Source: Diaporthe sp. PMI_573 (Eukaryota > Ascomycota > Sordariomycetes > Diaporthales > Diaporthaceae). From it: a stretch of 64,000 nucleotides of DNA. The notes beneath the pieces are model-generated. The model saw nothing but the letters and a program-made list of their open reading frames with translations, was not told the origin of the DNA and did not search any database. Position 1 is the stretch's first letter, and each line of letters starts with the position of its first letter. Where the stretch lies: positions 930,001-994,000 of the forward strand of contig JAJTUP010000006.1 in NCBI GenBank assembly GCA_021399435.1, given 5' to 3'. Of the stretch, positions 30,314 to 41,598 are shown piece by piece. A program made the translations under genes and the position numbers.

Positions 30314-32108
30314 TGCGCCGGCTGTGACAGGCGGCAATGGAAAGGGCAAGGTGTGATCTCATTGACAGGCATGCAGTACTCGTCAGGTCAAAGCAACTGT
30401 GATGAATTTCCACATGGCTTCCCTACGACCTATAAACAAGATGGGAGCCAGCTCAAGCAGATTGAACTGCTGCGCCGAGCGCGGTAGTGGCGATCGCCGC
30501 TCCATACAGAATGCGACCGTTCCGCTCGGTCCTCTTTCCCGGCTGGCACTAATTGCCAGTCTTGGTAGGTTGTACAGTACAGAAGGGAAAAGTAGGCTAG
30601 AACTTCGAGACATGGTTTCCTCAGATGTCCGAAATTGATTGAGGGGGGGGGGGGTCGGGTGACATCGGCCTTGGGACGAACCAGTGGCCCAGGCTTGTCA
30701 GTGGGACGGTTCGCCGCGTCCGAGCGCGAAGATCTTCAGTCAGATTACTGCATCATGGGAAGCCCACGCACTGACCGGAACGGATGCTCGCAGTCGAGTT
30801 CCCCGTACCTTTTCTTGTCTCTTTCCAGTATGTTCGCCGAGGTCTTAGCCTCGAAGCGATGTCTAGTCGACCCGGAAGCGCTTTTATCCACTTCAGATGT
30901 CGCCTTCCAGGGACGAAAGCCACGGGGAAGCCAGTCCGAGAGTCTAGCATGCCGAGGCTACACTACTGCCAGCGCGTGGGCCGGGCAGATGTATCTACTG
31001 TGTAGATCGCAAATCTTGATTATGACAGATACCCTTCGCTTCAGTTACCAGGAATGAATGCTTGATGCACGTCGATAATAACAACTTGGTAGGCTCTGGT
31101 GCCCTGCGGACGATCGCGATGCCAAACACTCGGCAGTGGAAAGACAGTTAGCGCTGGGGGCTTCAATCTGCACGTCCGGTTGGTTCTGTCTGCGTGATCC
31201 CAGTCTAACATGCGCGTCCTCGAGATCGACAGGGCTTCGACATCAGCAATGGAGAATGTGCTGCATGTGTCCGCCTGTGCGGAGACTCTGCATGACCGAT
31301 CAGAAGCAGCACCGCGGTCAGACCACAGTCGGCAGTTTTATTATCATGTCATTGTCTAGACCCCCCCTGAGACAACTTGGCGATTGGCAATCGGAGCAGC
31401 ACGAAAACGAAAACGTCGGGTTCCACATGTCAATGGCGTCTTGCCACTGCTACCTGCCAGAGAGCCCCCCCCCGTTGCACGGCCTGCCAGTGCCAGTGGA
31501 TGGCAAGCTGACGAGCTGGTATGTCGACCGTGCCTCGTGCCTCGTGCCGGCGGCCAGTGCGACATTATGAAGCGTTAGCGCGAACCCCTCGAGCGCCTCT
31601 TCCCGGAAATCTGGTTCAAAGCCCCTCGAGTTCTGTTCTGAATGTGGGTTCGAGTCAGCTTGCATGTGCGTCATCCATTTAATTATGTGTGCCACGCAGC
31701 TCGCGTATCTGTTGAGGATCAACGAGGGCAGCATCTTCGTCGCCAATCTCGCCCCGCCCACACAGCTTGCCCTGCATTAAACCCTGTACCATACCCGGTT
31801 ATAGCTATTAATCTATATCAACATGGTTTGATAGTGTGTCGCATTAGTATTTCAGTTCTCCAATAGCGGAGGTGCTTCGAAATGCGCCTAGTCAGGGGGT
31901 TGCCACAGTCAATTTGCAGTATCAATCAAAGTTCAGGCACAGAAAATACACTCTTCAATGCGCTGCTCAACCTGAGGCAGCTTGTCTTCTCATTGCAAGA
32001 TCCGCTTATAGGCATAGCTCAACCAAGGACCAGGAATCAAGGCTCATGCTCTACAGTACAAATGCTGTTCCAACCGAGTCGCAAATCCATCCGTGCAGGT
32101 TTTCTCTT
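30314..32108. other. Gene-free stretch upstream of the CFEM receptor and downstream of the hydrolase
   Basis: No convincing gene over 1.8 kb. The region includes a run of 12 G at about 30643-30654 and several short open frames without recognisable motifs. The missing first exon of the CFEM receptor, if there is one, should lie at the start of this stretch; an ATG-initiated hydrophobic peptide (MWKFITVALT) occurs near 30415 but ends at a stop and I could not splice it in frame. Confidence 0.5.
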
Positions 32109-33993
32109 TCACCCCAATTCCTCAGGTTTGCCTATATAAGGCAGGATCAGCTGAGATGGGTATTGGCCGCCAAAGTAAACCGTGTGTTGACCATGATTGA
32201 GTTCATGCTCCGGCCTCGGCGCAGACCAAGTTGTGTATTCGGCAATGCTGTGATATTGGCCGCCCACACGCAGGGAGATGCTCTCACCCGCGGCGAAGTC
32301 CACGCCCAAGGCCCATATACCGATTTCAAGCTTGACAACGGTCCCCTTGGGCACTAGCTCTTGCCGGTCGTGTGGGTGGAAGGGGAAGTTTGGATGGATG
32401 CTCTTGCTGGGATCGGTCCGCCTCTGTGACGCGCGGAGGATGCCCATCTGCCCTAGGTGCACTGAAACAAGTGTCAGACTCGGCCTGCAACAATGGAAGT
32501 TCAAAGTTGGACTTACAGTTCACGCTCGCTTGTTGCTTTTCTGGGATCTCCTTTATGCTGCCCACGGGGGTCGCATGGACGGGGAAGTTCAGGTGCATCA
32601 TGTCTTTGCCATCCTTGTCCTTCTTTCGCAGAATCACAAAGACGGTAAAATCATCTGTGTCCTCTGCTGAGACGTACAGAACCGTCTTGGGAAGACCGAT
32701 GAGGCGTGATGCTGAAGGGAAAGTGTGCGTGAACTCCACCCAAGAGTGTCTGTCTTCCGAGTTGTAAGTCGCTGTCGACACCTCGCCCGGTGACTTTTCC
32801 ACTAATCTACCGCCTGGTGCGGCGAAAAAGTCGAGGTACTCTGTCTTGGGCACCGGGTAATCCTCCAACACGATGTCATGTATGGCCTCTCGATCGCCAA
32901 ACTGCAGTGCAGCCCACCGCACCTTGGGCGTATTTCGCTCCCAGCCATTGTCTTCGCCTTTGAGGTAGCGGTCCATGAACTTGAAGAGTTCCTCATGGGC
33001 CTCTGGACAGGAATAAAGCTCGAACCACTCTTGGTAAGAGCCCCACCGAATCCACTTGTTGGAGTGTGGGATCTCCATCCACGCGCGTATGCTGCCCATG
33101 TTGTGCAGGTTCGACACGTCACTTCCGCGGATGTAAGCCGGACACTCAATCTTGGTCATGTCGACTCGCTTATCGTTCCAGAATGCATTGATGGTGGGCG
33201 ACCTTCGATACATCTCGGCAAAGTCTTCGACTCCCGAGTTTGGCGGGCCCCTGAGGATCTCTTTGGTGATGAGGTCAAAATTCGACATGGAAAACCATCC
33301 ACCGCGACAGAACTGCTCTCGGTACAGATCACTTGCACCCTCCCACGGTGCGATGGCCTTGAGGCTTGGAGGCCGGGTGCTGGCGATGAACCATTGAGAG
33401 ATAGCGAGGTAGCTGTTCCCAGCCATGCCGATATTTCCATTACACCATGGCATCTTAGCCACGGCCTCGATGACATCGTGGCCATCCTCCCCCTCCTGAG
33501 TCCCCATGATGACCATTGACCCGTCACTATTGCCAGCACCGCGCGTATCCACGCTGATGAGGGCGTAGCCATGCGGACACCAGACGGCTGGGTCAAGGCC
33601 CTCGAATTTCTCGAGGCCGGAGAGCTCGCCACGCTTGACACACGTGTGCCATACGGTCATTGGCAACATGTCGAGCGCCGAGTATTTCTTGCCGTAAGGG
33701 GACCAGGAGAGAATGGCGGGGATCTTGTTCTCTGGTTTTGAGACGTCGAGACTGGCCTGAGAGGCGGGCCGATAGATGTCCATGTAGATGCGTACTCCGT
33801 CCCGCGCGGTCACTGACACATCGTGGTCGACGCGTATGTCAATGGGAAGGGGCTTGGTATCCGTCTGGCCGAAGGGGCGACTGCCAGCAGGGTGCACTGT
33901 ATGCGTGCCCGGCTTGAAACCCTCATAGCCATTTTCTCCCTCTTTGGGCTCAGAGAGTCTCTTGATGGAGACTTGTAGAGGAATCGGAGCCAT
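32109..33993 (-). CDS. CocE/NonD-type alpha/beta hydrolase (X-Pro dipeptidyl-peptidase S15-like)
   Basis: Serine hydrolase predicted to cleave an ester or amide. Two exons, 32517-33993 and 32109-32461, joined in phase 1 across a 55-bp intron (GTAAGT...TTTCAG), give 609 aa. The start at 33993 (MAPIPLQ) is preferred over an upstream in-frame ATG at 34065 because its context is ACCACCATGG. The N-terminal CocE fold runs to about residue 410, with nucleophile Ser194 in GMAGNSYLAI and the family-typical RGAGNSDG about 40 residues earlier. The C-terminal jelly-roll domain includes HLGQMGILRASQR and LEIGIWALGVDFAAGESI. The gene is divergent from the first dioxygenase across about 600 bp. Bacterial CocE hydrolyses cocaine esters and acylases also occur in this fold; the substrate here is unknown. 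Confidence 0.9.
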
Positions 33994-34402
33994 GGTGGTA
34001 GATTTGTTGGGTTTCGAACTGGCGAAGAAAGTTTGAGCCAGCACTCGTGTTATCGGCAACCACAAAGTTGTTAAACTCGTTGCACCGAAGAAAATTATAG
34101 GGTGAACTTGTGCAGAACACCATCAAACTTCTGGGCCAATCTTTGTTTTTAACAAATTCAACGGGAACTCCTTGGGAGACTTCCGGGCATCGACCTCGGA
34201 CTCTAGGTGCACCGAGGACCATGACGAGACTTTATAACGCCGGCAAGGTGGGTGTTTGGCGTGTGAAGCAGTTGCTTTCGCCCAAGGCCCCATCTCAATT
34301 GTTACAGCGTCGCATCTTTCAGGGTCTCCCCATCTCAGGAGTGGCCCCTTCTTCCCCGCAACGGCGATTGTGGGGGAGGGGCCCACGCTAAATACCCAAA
34401 TC

Positions 34403-34411
34403 CTCCTCGGA
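34403..34411 (-). promoter_or_regulatory. Shared cluster motif TCCGAGGAG, divergent promoter of hydrolase and dioxygenase 1
   Basis: CTCCTCGGA on the plus strand is the exact reverse complement of a 9-mer also found upstream of the regulator (36338) and between the FAD monooxygenase and dioxygenase 2 (41319). A related word, CTCCCTCGGAG, lies at 34423-34433. Confidence 0.45.
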
Positions 34412-34599
34412 ACGCTAAAGACCTCCCTCGGAGTAATGAAACTTCTTAGAGCACATGTCCATCCACCACGATCAATTGTTGCACAACCCACTCGAGGATA
34501 AATACCTAACTCCCTTGAGGCTCGAAAGTCTCACTCTAGACCAACACCTACCTATTCAAGACCATCATCAAAACATACAACTAATTTCTACTCTTGAAC

Positions 34600-35822
34600 A
34601 TGTCTACCACAGCAACAACCACCAAGGCCCAGGAGGATGAGGCTTACCGCACCTTTGCTGCTCAGTTTGAGACCAAGGATCTGGTAGACTTTGATTCCAG
34701 TAAGGTCTATGGCGACTGGCGCGACGAGTTTCACAAAAACGGCTGTGTTCTCATCAAGGGCGTCATCTCTCCTGAGCGGGCCAAGTATTATGCCGACAAG
34801 CAGATTCAGTGGCTTCGAAACTTCGAACTCGGATTCGATGAAAATGACCCCGAGACATGGACAGAGGACCATCTGCCCGTCAGCTTCAAAGGCGGCATGT
34901 ATTTCTCATACGGTGGTCCGCATGAGAAGATGGCCTGGGAAGCACGTACTGAGCCGGGCGTTATCGACATCTTCGAAAAGCTCTGTATGTGACTATGATA
35001 CTTTTCTATTTGCATCAGCCTTCTATCCCTTACACGCAGCCAGCTTCCAGCGGCTGTCAACTTTCACCAAGTACATATTACTAAAATGCCACAGGGGAGA
35101 CAAAGGAGTTGATTTGCTCATTCGATGGGATGAATATTTCAATGCCCAACCGGAATGACGTCCGATGGTCGCCATGGCCTCATTGCGACCAGAACCCCGA
35201 GCGCAAAGGGTCAGTTGGCATCTCCTCCCGGCCTGCCTTTATCGCCATTGCTAACTCTGACGACCATAGTATGCAAGCCGTTCAGGGGCTTCTGAACTAC
35301 TCACCAAACGGTCCCAAAGACGGGGGTCTCATGTTGATGAAAGGCTCGGCCCACCTCTTCAACGAGTTCTTTTCGCACAAGCGCGAGTCCAACGACCACG
35401 AGGATGCACCTCCACCAGAGATCAAGTATATGGACCTGTATCTCTTCTCGGAGAAGGACGTCAAGTGGTTTGAGGAGCGCGGTTGCGAGCTCATTAAGGT
35501 GAACATGGAGCCGGGAGATTTCGTTCTCTGGGACAGCCGGACTATGCACTACGCGCGTCTGCCCGAGGGTAACCAGATCCGGAATGTTCAATACATCTGC
35601 ATGACTCCCCGCAGATTTGCGACGGAGGAGGCTCTGGAGGCTAAGAAGGAGTGCTTCGAGAACTACACAGGCACGACTCACTGGCCACATTGCAATATCA
35701 GGCCGGCCGACAATAAGCCTATGCGTAACGGGGAGGTCTGTCCTAAGTACAGGAAAGAGCCATTTGAGAAGCCTGAGGTTACGGACACGGTGCTTCGCTT
35801 GGCGGGCATCAAGGCTTATTGA
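34600..35822 (+). CDS. Phytanoyl-CoA-dioxygenase-like Fe(II)/2-oxoglutarate oxygenase 1
   Basis: Predicted non-heme iron oxygenase that hydroxylates an unknown small molecule using 2-oxoglutarate and O2. Three exons, 34600-34984, 35095-35209 and 35270-35822, with introns of 110 and 60 bp (GTATGT...CACAG; GTCAGT...CATAG with a CTAAC branch site), give 350 aa. The iron triad is visible: His158-x-Asp160 in WPHCDQ and distal His260 in SRTMHYAR; a 2-oxoglutarate-binding Arg follows in NQIRNVQY. The paralogue at 41599-42742 shares GDWRDE/GDWRDD, YADK, LPNGP/YSPNGP-KDGG and the HWPxxxxxxxNKxMRNG tail. It is divergent from the CocE-type hydrolase, suggesting co-regulation. Confidence 0.92.
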
Positions 35823-36337
35823 AGTCGATTCAGTTCCGGAAGAGTACAATAGTCACTAAATGCATTGCTGTGTACTTGAACACATCTGGACACGTTGTCA
35901 CCATACTTGTGAAATTTGTTGCGACGGTGTTGATCTTAACAACACGTAGTCCCCTCAAGCTCTCGTTCTATGTCTAGCCTGAAGATTCATTGCATGTGAC
36001 GTTCCAAGTTCTCCCTGAAAAACCACGGACACATCAGAGTTTCCGCTGATTCGAGAAACGTGTGTTTGTGTAACAGAGTTCTGGTATCAGCAACTCAATT
36101 GGAGACTGTAAATCGCCACAAAGAGCACAGCCATGGGCCATGAAATTAGCGTGCTGCCAAACGCGCAAACCATCCTTTACATCAGAAATTATGACCTTGC
36201 TATTTTTGGCCGGATATTGGCAGGGCTGGATATAAAATGGTCTGCATAATTGCTCCACATACAAATACACATGGCTCACGATCTGCCGAGTTTACGCGTG
36301 TGCTCGATCTCAAGGCACGGGGACAGTCAGGTGCGCT

Positions 36338-36346
36338 TCCGAGGAG
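36338..36346 (+). promoter_or_regulatory. Shared cluster motif TCCGAGGAG upstream of the Zn2Cys6 regulator
   Basis: Exact copy of the 9-mer found in the two divergent enzyme promoters of this cluster, about 215 bp upstream of the regulator ATG. CGAGG contains a CGG/CCG-type triplet context, the kind bound by Zn2Cys6 proteins; binding is inferred. Confidence 0.45.
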
Positions 36347-36404
36347 CAACTTCGGATCGCATAACCCTTGCTCCCTACCTAACGCCTAGACAGCGGCTCC
36401 ACCT

Positions 36405-36426
36405 CCCCAGATTCCGGAATCTGGGG
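36405..36426. promoter_or_regulatory. Perfect 22-bp palindrome upstream of the Zn2Cys6 regulator
   Basis: The half-site CCCCAGATTCC (36405-36415) is followed immediately by its exact reverse complement GGAATCTGGGG (36416-36426), centred on CCGG, 135-156 bp upstream of the regulator ATG. An exact 11-bp half-site recurs at 43177-43187 upstream of the MFS gene. Palindromes with CCG/CGG triplets are typical of dimeric Zn2Cys6 operators, so autoregulation is plausible. Confidence 0.6.
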
Positions 36427-36560
36427 GAGCACCCCCGCACAGCAATTGGGTGCAGCCCGAGCTATAGAAATCGAGCCGAGCCCCCGGGTCGGTGCAACCC
36501 GTCCGAACACATTCAGTGAACCGAGGGCATCAATCGACATCAGCCCACGTTCAGCGAGAC

Positions 36561-39500
36561 ATGGCACCACCAACGGGCGTCAGACGGAATTCGACCCATC
36601 TTTTTTTCGGAGCCGGAGCCGGATCCGACATGGACGTAGCCAACGATTCTCCGGGCCAGGAGTCCGTCACGGCCGCGGACAGCAGTGGTGACAAGACTGA
36701 GCGCGCAGCAAAAAGGATACGTCTGAATCTCGCCTGTAATCAGTGTCGCAAAAGGAAAGTTCGCTGCGACGCGGAGACTCCCAAGGCAAGTTAACCTCTG
36801 AAGACAGATATCATTTTCTGACCCCGTCTGGTCTTTGGGCGTACAATGCCTTGCCTTCCTCAAGTGTCTCCAGCTCAACCCAAATGCTAAGAGCCTTGGG
36901 GCCCAGCTCAACCGGCACGTTGCGGTTACTTTCCATGATAACAACAGGAATTAACCAATAATTTTGTAGTGTCGAAATTGCTGGCTCCGAGATGAAGATT
37001 GCGAAACTACAGACCCGCGACACCCCGAGGCAGGACCCGTTGTTGTACGTAAATGGGCCACCAAGGATGGTCTTCTCCCGGGTCAAAACCCAGCTGCGAC
37101 CCACCGCAACCAGGCCTATGTGCCAAAGCACATAAGTGTATCGCCCCAAGACTATTCAAGTAAGTTAATTGCGCAAACTTGCGACATTCCGGTTCCGGTT
37201 GAGAGTCCAACACAAACTCTCACCCACATCCGACTGCTGGCGGATGTTGGAGCTAAGTGGATGACATTGCTGCCCCATGAAGTCGGATCGAACCCACTAT
37301 AGTACTGCATCATTTCGACGACATGCTTACTTTTTCCCACCAGATACCCGAGGCGCCCACACCTCGCCTCAGCACGTCAATTCCACGGCAGTCGGCACAG
37401 GGCATGAGGCAACTGGCAGATCGCCAAATGACTGGGGCCCAACACCAAACTTTGGTCAGAACAGCACGCCATCTAACAATGGGAACAGCGGCAACGGAAT
37501 CAACCTTTCAGGAGACGCAAACACATATCAGCCTCCTTATCTCAGGACCCAATCATGGGTCTCAAAAGCATACGACGCTGCTGCGCAAGGCCAAGGAGAC
37601 GACCCGGATCACGCAGCGAGTGGTCAGCATCCTGATGTTGTCATTAATACTGATGATAACTCCGAAAAAGTAAAGGTCAGTACTCATTGTCCCTAGGCAT
37701 TCGTCTCTGCAGTCAATTTTTATGTTTCATCAATTCGTCCAACTCTGCCAGATGTCACAATGCTGATCAACTCTTTAGTACCTTGGCGGAAGCAGCTTAC
37801 AATGCTTGACTGCTTTCTTGGACATGCATCTGCGAAGGAGAAGACTCCCGACAATAACACCATGTTTCAGAGAGGGAATGCGATTCGTTGAAGAGTTTGA
37901 CCTCCCCTTGAGGGTGATGATACCTAACCTACCGGACGTCTCTGCTTCAGACCACATCGAAACCTTCTTCGTGAAAGTCTGGCCTTTGATTCCTGTCGTT
38001 GACCGCGAATTCATAAATGCTGAGTTTGACCGACTACGTTACAAGCAACGCTCCCACCCCGGAGGTCTCAGCCAAGTCATAAATAAACAAGTTTGTCAGC
38101 GACTTCTTATTTCAATCTCCACTGTTTGCTTTCACAAGAGGGCTAATTTGAATCTTATAGGACGTACCCTCCATCGTCTTTATTTTTACTATACTAGCAA
38201 TTGGCGCTGACGAAACGGCCGGAACTGCCACGGATTTTGGGAACTCTTGTATTGAAGCTGCGTACAGTTTCTACGGTCACTTGGTCGCCAATCCGTACAT
38301 GTCAAGTGTTCAAGCTTTGATATTGCTCGGATTTGCACTCCGTGGCAAATCCAAGGACGGCCAGTGCTGGCAGCTTACTGGGCAAGCGGTCCGAATAGCA
38401 CACTCTATAGGGCTTCATCGGCACATATCGTCACGTTCGAGACAAGTGAACAGAGCCTTTCCGGAGACTCTGGACTCCGATCAGTTAAGCACGGAAAACC
38501 TCTCCTTGGAAGCGCGAGTGTGGTGGTCATGCTACGCAATTGAGAGATTGATGGAGCTGGAAACAGGGCGACCCTCGGCATTGACCGAGCAGGAGATTGA
38601 CCAGATCCATTTCCCCCATCTGCAAAACTCAGAGGGGGACTCTGTCACGGGGCCACTACATCTGTTTGCTCTGTGGGTTTCTCTGACGCGCGTCATGGGC
38701 CAGATAAGCGAACATCTTTATCGCAGGCGCATTTCAGATTCCTGGCAGCTTCTTTATGAGACTGGACGACTTGACCAGCTTCTTCTCGAGTGGGTCAAGA
38801 CAGTTCCGGAGGGCATCAAGCCAGGCCATGAGCTAGTTCATCTCGGACCCGATACAGAGGACGCCGAGTCCGGGCACCAACATCAGCATATCGCGGCATT
38901 CCTGTCGTTACAGTACTACCAGGCACAAATCACCTTATTTAGGGCATCCTTGGCATTTCCAACACAGAAATACCTAGAGGAGATTAAGATGCGGCACACG
39001 AGCAGGCGACTTCCTTCGTATCTTCGGTTGCTACAGAGCCAAAATCTCAGCATTGCAGCCGCGAGATCCATGGCACATCAAGTGCTCGAGATTGCGGATC
39101 ATGTCGTATCTTCGAAACATCTCTTTGCGCCAACTCAGCCATTCCTTGCTGCGGTTGTTTTAGGGCTGAACATCCTAAAGAATCCTGGTAAGAGGATGAT
39201 TAGGAGTGATGTGGAACTACTAGTCGGAACGACCGAGTACATCGAGATGTTTTATCGGAGAATGGGACAGACAACAGAGTTCATAAAAGGCTGTGAGAGA
39301 CTGCGGAGCAGCATTCTGGAGGCGGCTGCCACAGAAGGCCAGAGCCCCGTCCAGGTGAGAAAAGAAAGTCAAACTGCCGACCAGGTTACACAGCTTGTGC
39401 CTACTACAGACGCCGCACCGAACGGGGAAGCTCGCGATACTGGAGAAGTAGACATCCACATGTCTGGTATTGAGCCATTGATGGCCCCAAGGGAAGCCCC

Positions 39501-39609
39501 CCCATTTTTCGAAGCGTATGAGGAGATCACGCTGGAGCAACTATGGACATCGATGAGTACTGATTTCATGATGGGCCAACCACTTGATTTCGGTAATCCA
39601 GTAGAGTAG
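36561..39609 (+). CDS. Zn2Cys6 transcription factor of the hydrolase/dioxygenase cluster
   Basis: Nuclear pathway regulator. Five exons, 36561-36785, 36970-37159, 37344-37675, 37779-38090 and 38161-39609, give 835 aa with consistent phases. The zinc cluster has Cys59, 62, 69, 76, 79 and 86 (C-x2-C-x6-C-x6-C-x2-C-x6-C): exon 1 ends just before the fourth cysteine and exon 2 begins with it. The first intron uses a GC donor (GCAAGT). A fungal-specific TF middle domain spans about residues 330-620, with YMSSVQALILLGFALRGK, AVRIAHSIGLHRH and EARVWWSCYAIERLM. The ATG at 36561 is the first in frame after the palindrome. The gene lies between two enzyme/dioxygenase pairs, so it is the likely activator of the cluster. 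Confidence 0.9.
36786..36969 (+). other. Non-canonical GC-AG intron splitting the zinc-cluster coding sequence
   Basis: The donor is GCAAGT and the acceptor TTTGTAG, 184 bp, phase 0. Only this junction gives the complete six-cysteine Zn2Cys6 spacing; the next GT (36790, GTTAAC) would break the motif. Confidence 0.82.
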
Positions 39610-39690
39610 CACGAATCAAGAATTGGTTAACGCAGACAATTGGTCACTTTCTAAACCCGAGCTTCTCGTCTCCGTCTCTGCCTGCTAACC

Positions 39691-41086
39691 TTATGACCTA
39701 GCATCAACAAGCTTGAGCTTGTCCATTTCTTTCACCAAGCTCGGTCCCTCTGCACCAGATGTCCCGTGGCTTTTCTTCGACTGCCTTTCTAACCAGTCAA
39801 ACGCCCCTTGATATTCGCAGTTGAACTTCATGAACTCAGCAGGGTCTAGAGTTACTTCTCTGCCCGCCGTGCCTGGCCGAGCCTGCTCTCTGCTGTATGC
39901 CTGGATCAGGCTGGCTCTCTCGTATCTCGTCTTAAACACCTTGCCCAAAGCCTTCTCCACCTGATCCTTCGACACTGGCCCCTTTTCAAATTCGGAAAGG
40001 AAGGCTTGAAGCGCCTCCGCATCTTCGATCGCCTGGCTTGCACCCTGGCCCTGGGTGGGAAGCATCGCGTGTGCCGCGTCACCAATGAGCACCGCCCGTC
40101 CCTTGGTCCACGTTGGCAAGGGGTCGATGTCACGGAGCTGCCATAACCCAATCTCGTCATCCTCTGCTTGGTTGAAGATGGCACGGAGCCAGGAAGGGAA
40201 ATCGGCAAACGCCGCCAAAAGTTCTCGTTTGGAACCCGGACGCGTCCACGAGTCGTCCGCGGGGTCTTGGGAGGGTTCATCTGGCACCAGTGCCACGATG
40301 CCGAGTAGTTTTCCGGCTCTCCCGGGGCCCATGATGACCCGCTTGTCCTTACCGACGATCATTGTTGTCGCCGCCGGGTCTTCCATTCGAAGAATGCCTT
40401 CTGGAATCTGTTCGATTGAGAGCTTTGTAGATGGTATGAGCATCCGGTAGGCAGAGAGCCCCGTAGGCTGGGCGGTCCTCCCCTCTCCAACCACGACGTC
40501 CCTGACGATTGACTTGATACCGTCCGCGCCGATGATGAGATCAGCTTTGAGACTTGTACCATCTTTCAGCTTTACAGTCCCTTCAGCCGGATCACAATCT
40601 ACCACATCGGCGGCAGTTTTGATCACAGCCGCTGGCTTGCCCTCCAAGCCATCCTTGGTAGTAGTCGCCGCCTCTCTCAAGGCCGCGTGCAGATCTTGCC
40701 GATGGTACATCATCCGGTCCGCACCGAACATGCTGGTGCTCAAAGGGATTTCTCGGACCAGCGTGCCCTCCGTATTGAACATACGGAAAGCCTTGTCAGC
40801 TTGGGGCTCTGCAACCCGTTGCAAAATGGGATCAAGCCCTAATTTAGTTATGATTTTTGATGCATTTGGCTGGAGAGAGATCAGGGCGCCTGTCTCTTTG
40901 AGCATGCGAGAACGTTCTAGCACTGTAATCTGGCGCCCGGAGGATCGTAAAGCAATGGCCTATCAACTTCATTAGAGTCTCGGTATGCAAAAATTGCCAC
41001 ATTAATCTACTGACAGTAGCAAGTCCGGCTATGCCGCCGCCAACAATGATGATACGGAAATCATCGCTGGATTCCGTGGAAGCCAT
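39691..41086 (-). CDS. FAD-dependent monooxygenase (salicylate-hydroxylase-like)
   Basis: Flavoprotein hydroxylase of the class A aromatic/FAD_binding_3 family, NAD(P)H-dependent. Two exons, 41015-41086 and 39691-40959, with a 55-bp phase-0 intron (GTCAGT...GATAG), give 446 aa. The dinucleotide-binding loop GGGIAGLA is at residues 16-23 with the downstream acid in VLERSR. The DG motif reads LIIGADGIKS, and the second FAD motif VLIGDAAHAMLPTQGQGA is in the C-terminal half. No signal peptide or membrane segment, so probably cytosolic. It is divergent from dioxygenase 2 across 512 bp that hold the shared 9-mer and an inverted repeat. The substrate is unknown; an aromatic or polyketide-like ring is typical for the family. 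Confidence 0.92.
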
Positions 41087-41165
41087 GGTGGTAGTGATAA
41101 TTGGATAGAGGGGCTTGGTAGTCTGAGCAAGTATCACGAGACATCCATGTGGTCGACAATTTGAT

Positions 41166-41186
41166 TCCAAGACCTGGGGTCTTGGA
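41166..41186. promoter_or_regulatory. Inverted repeat in the FAD monooxygenase/dioxygenase 2 divergent promoter
   Basis: TCCAAGACC (41166-41174) and GGTCTTGGA (41178-41186) are exact reverse complements separated by TGG. The repeat lies 80 bp upstream of the monooxygenase ATG. It may be an operator for a dimeric factor. Confidence 0.5.
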
Positions 41187-41318
41187 TCTTGCTAAACTTT
41201 CGCACGCGTCCATTGTTTTACAGTCCTCACTCATCGTACATGCCGGCTCCAGCTCCACCGGAGGAGGTGCCGTCCCGGAGTTCAACCGGGTCCCCAAGCC
41301 TGAACCCTGAACATTTGC

Positions 41319-41327
41319 TCCGAGGAG
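41319..41327 (+). promoter_or_regulatory. Shared cluster motif TCCGAGGAG between FAD monooxygenase and dioxygenase 2
   Basis: Exact third copy of the 9-mer, about midway between the two divergent start codons (41086 and 41599). The extended word is CTCCGAGGAGC. Confidence 0.45.
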
Positions 41328-41598
41328 CCCCAAGTGCCCCGAACCGAACCGAGCCGGAGACCCTTCACGCATGTCCGCACGGCTATGTGTGGTGATCCAG
41401 CGCAGAATCACCAACCGGAGAGCCAAAGCAGACCTCGGGCTAGTTGATTATTTTGCCATTCAAGATGTGGTTAAAATTGTGGCTCGCTACACCGTGCAAA
41501 GCCCAAAATCTCGGCATGATTGGCATAAGCCAGATTCAAGATTTCTAGCATCTCCAATTGCATTATCCATTCAGAGCAATTTTCAGGAAAGAGAAACC

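Larger units (their letters stand above)
35823..36560. other. Promoter region of the cluster regulator
   Basis: 738 bp without a gene. It contains one copy of the shared 9-mer (36338-36346) and a perfect 22-bp palindrome (36405-36426). Confidence 0.6.
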
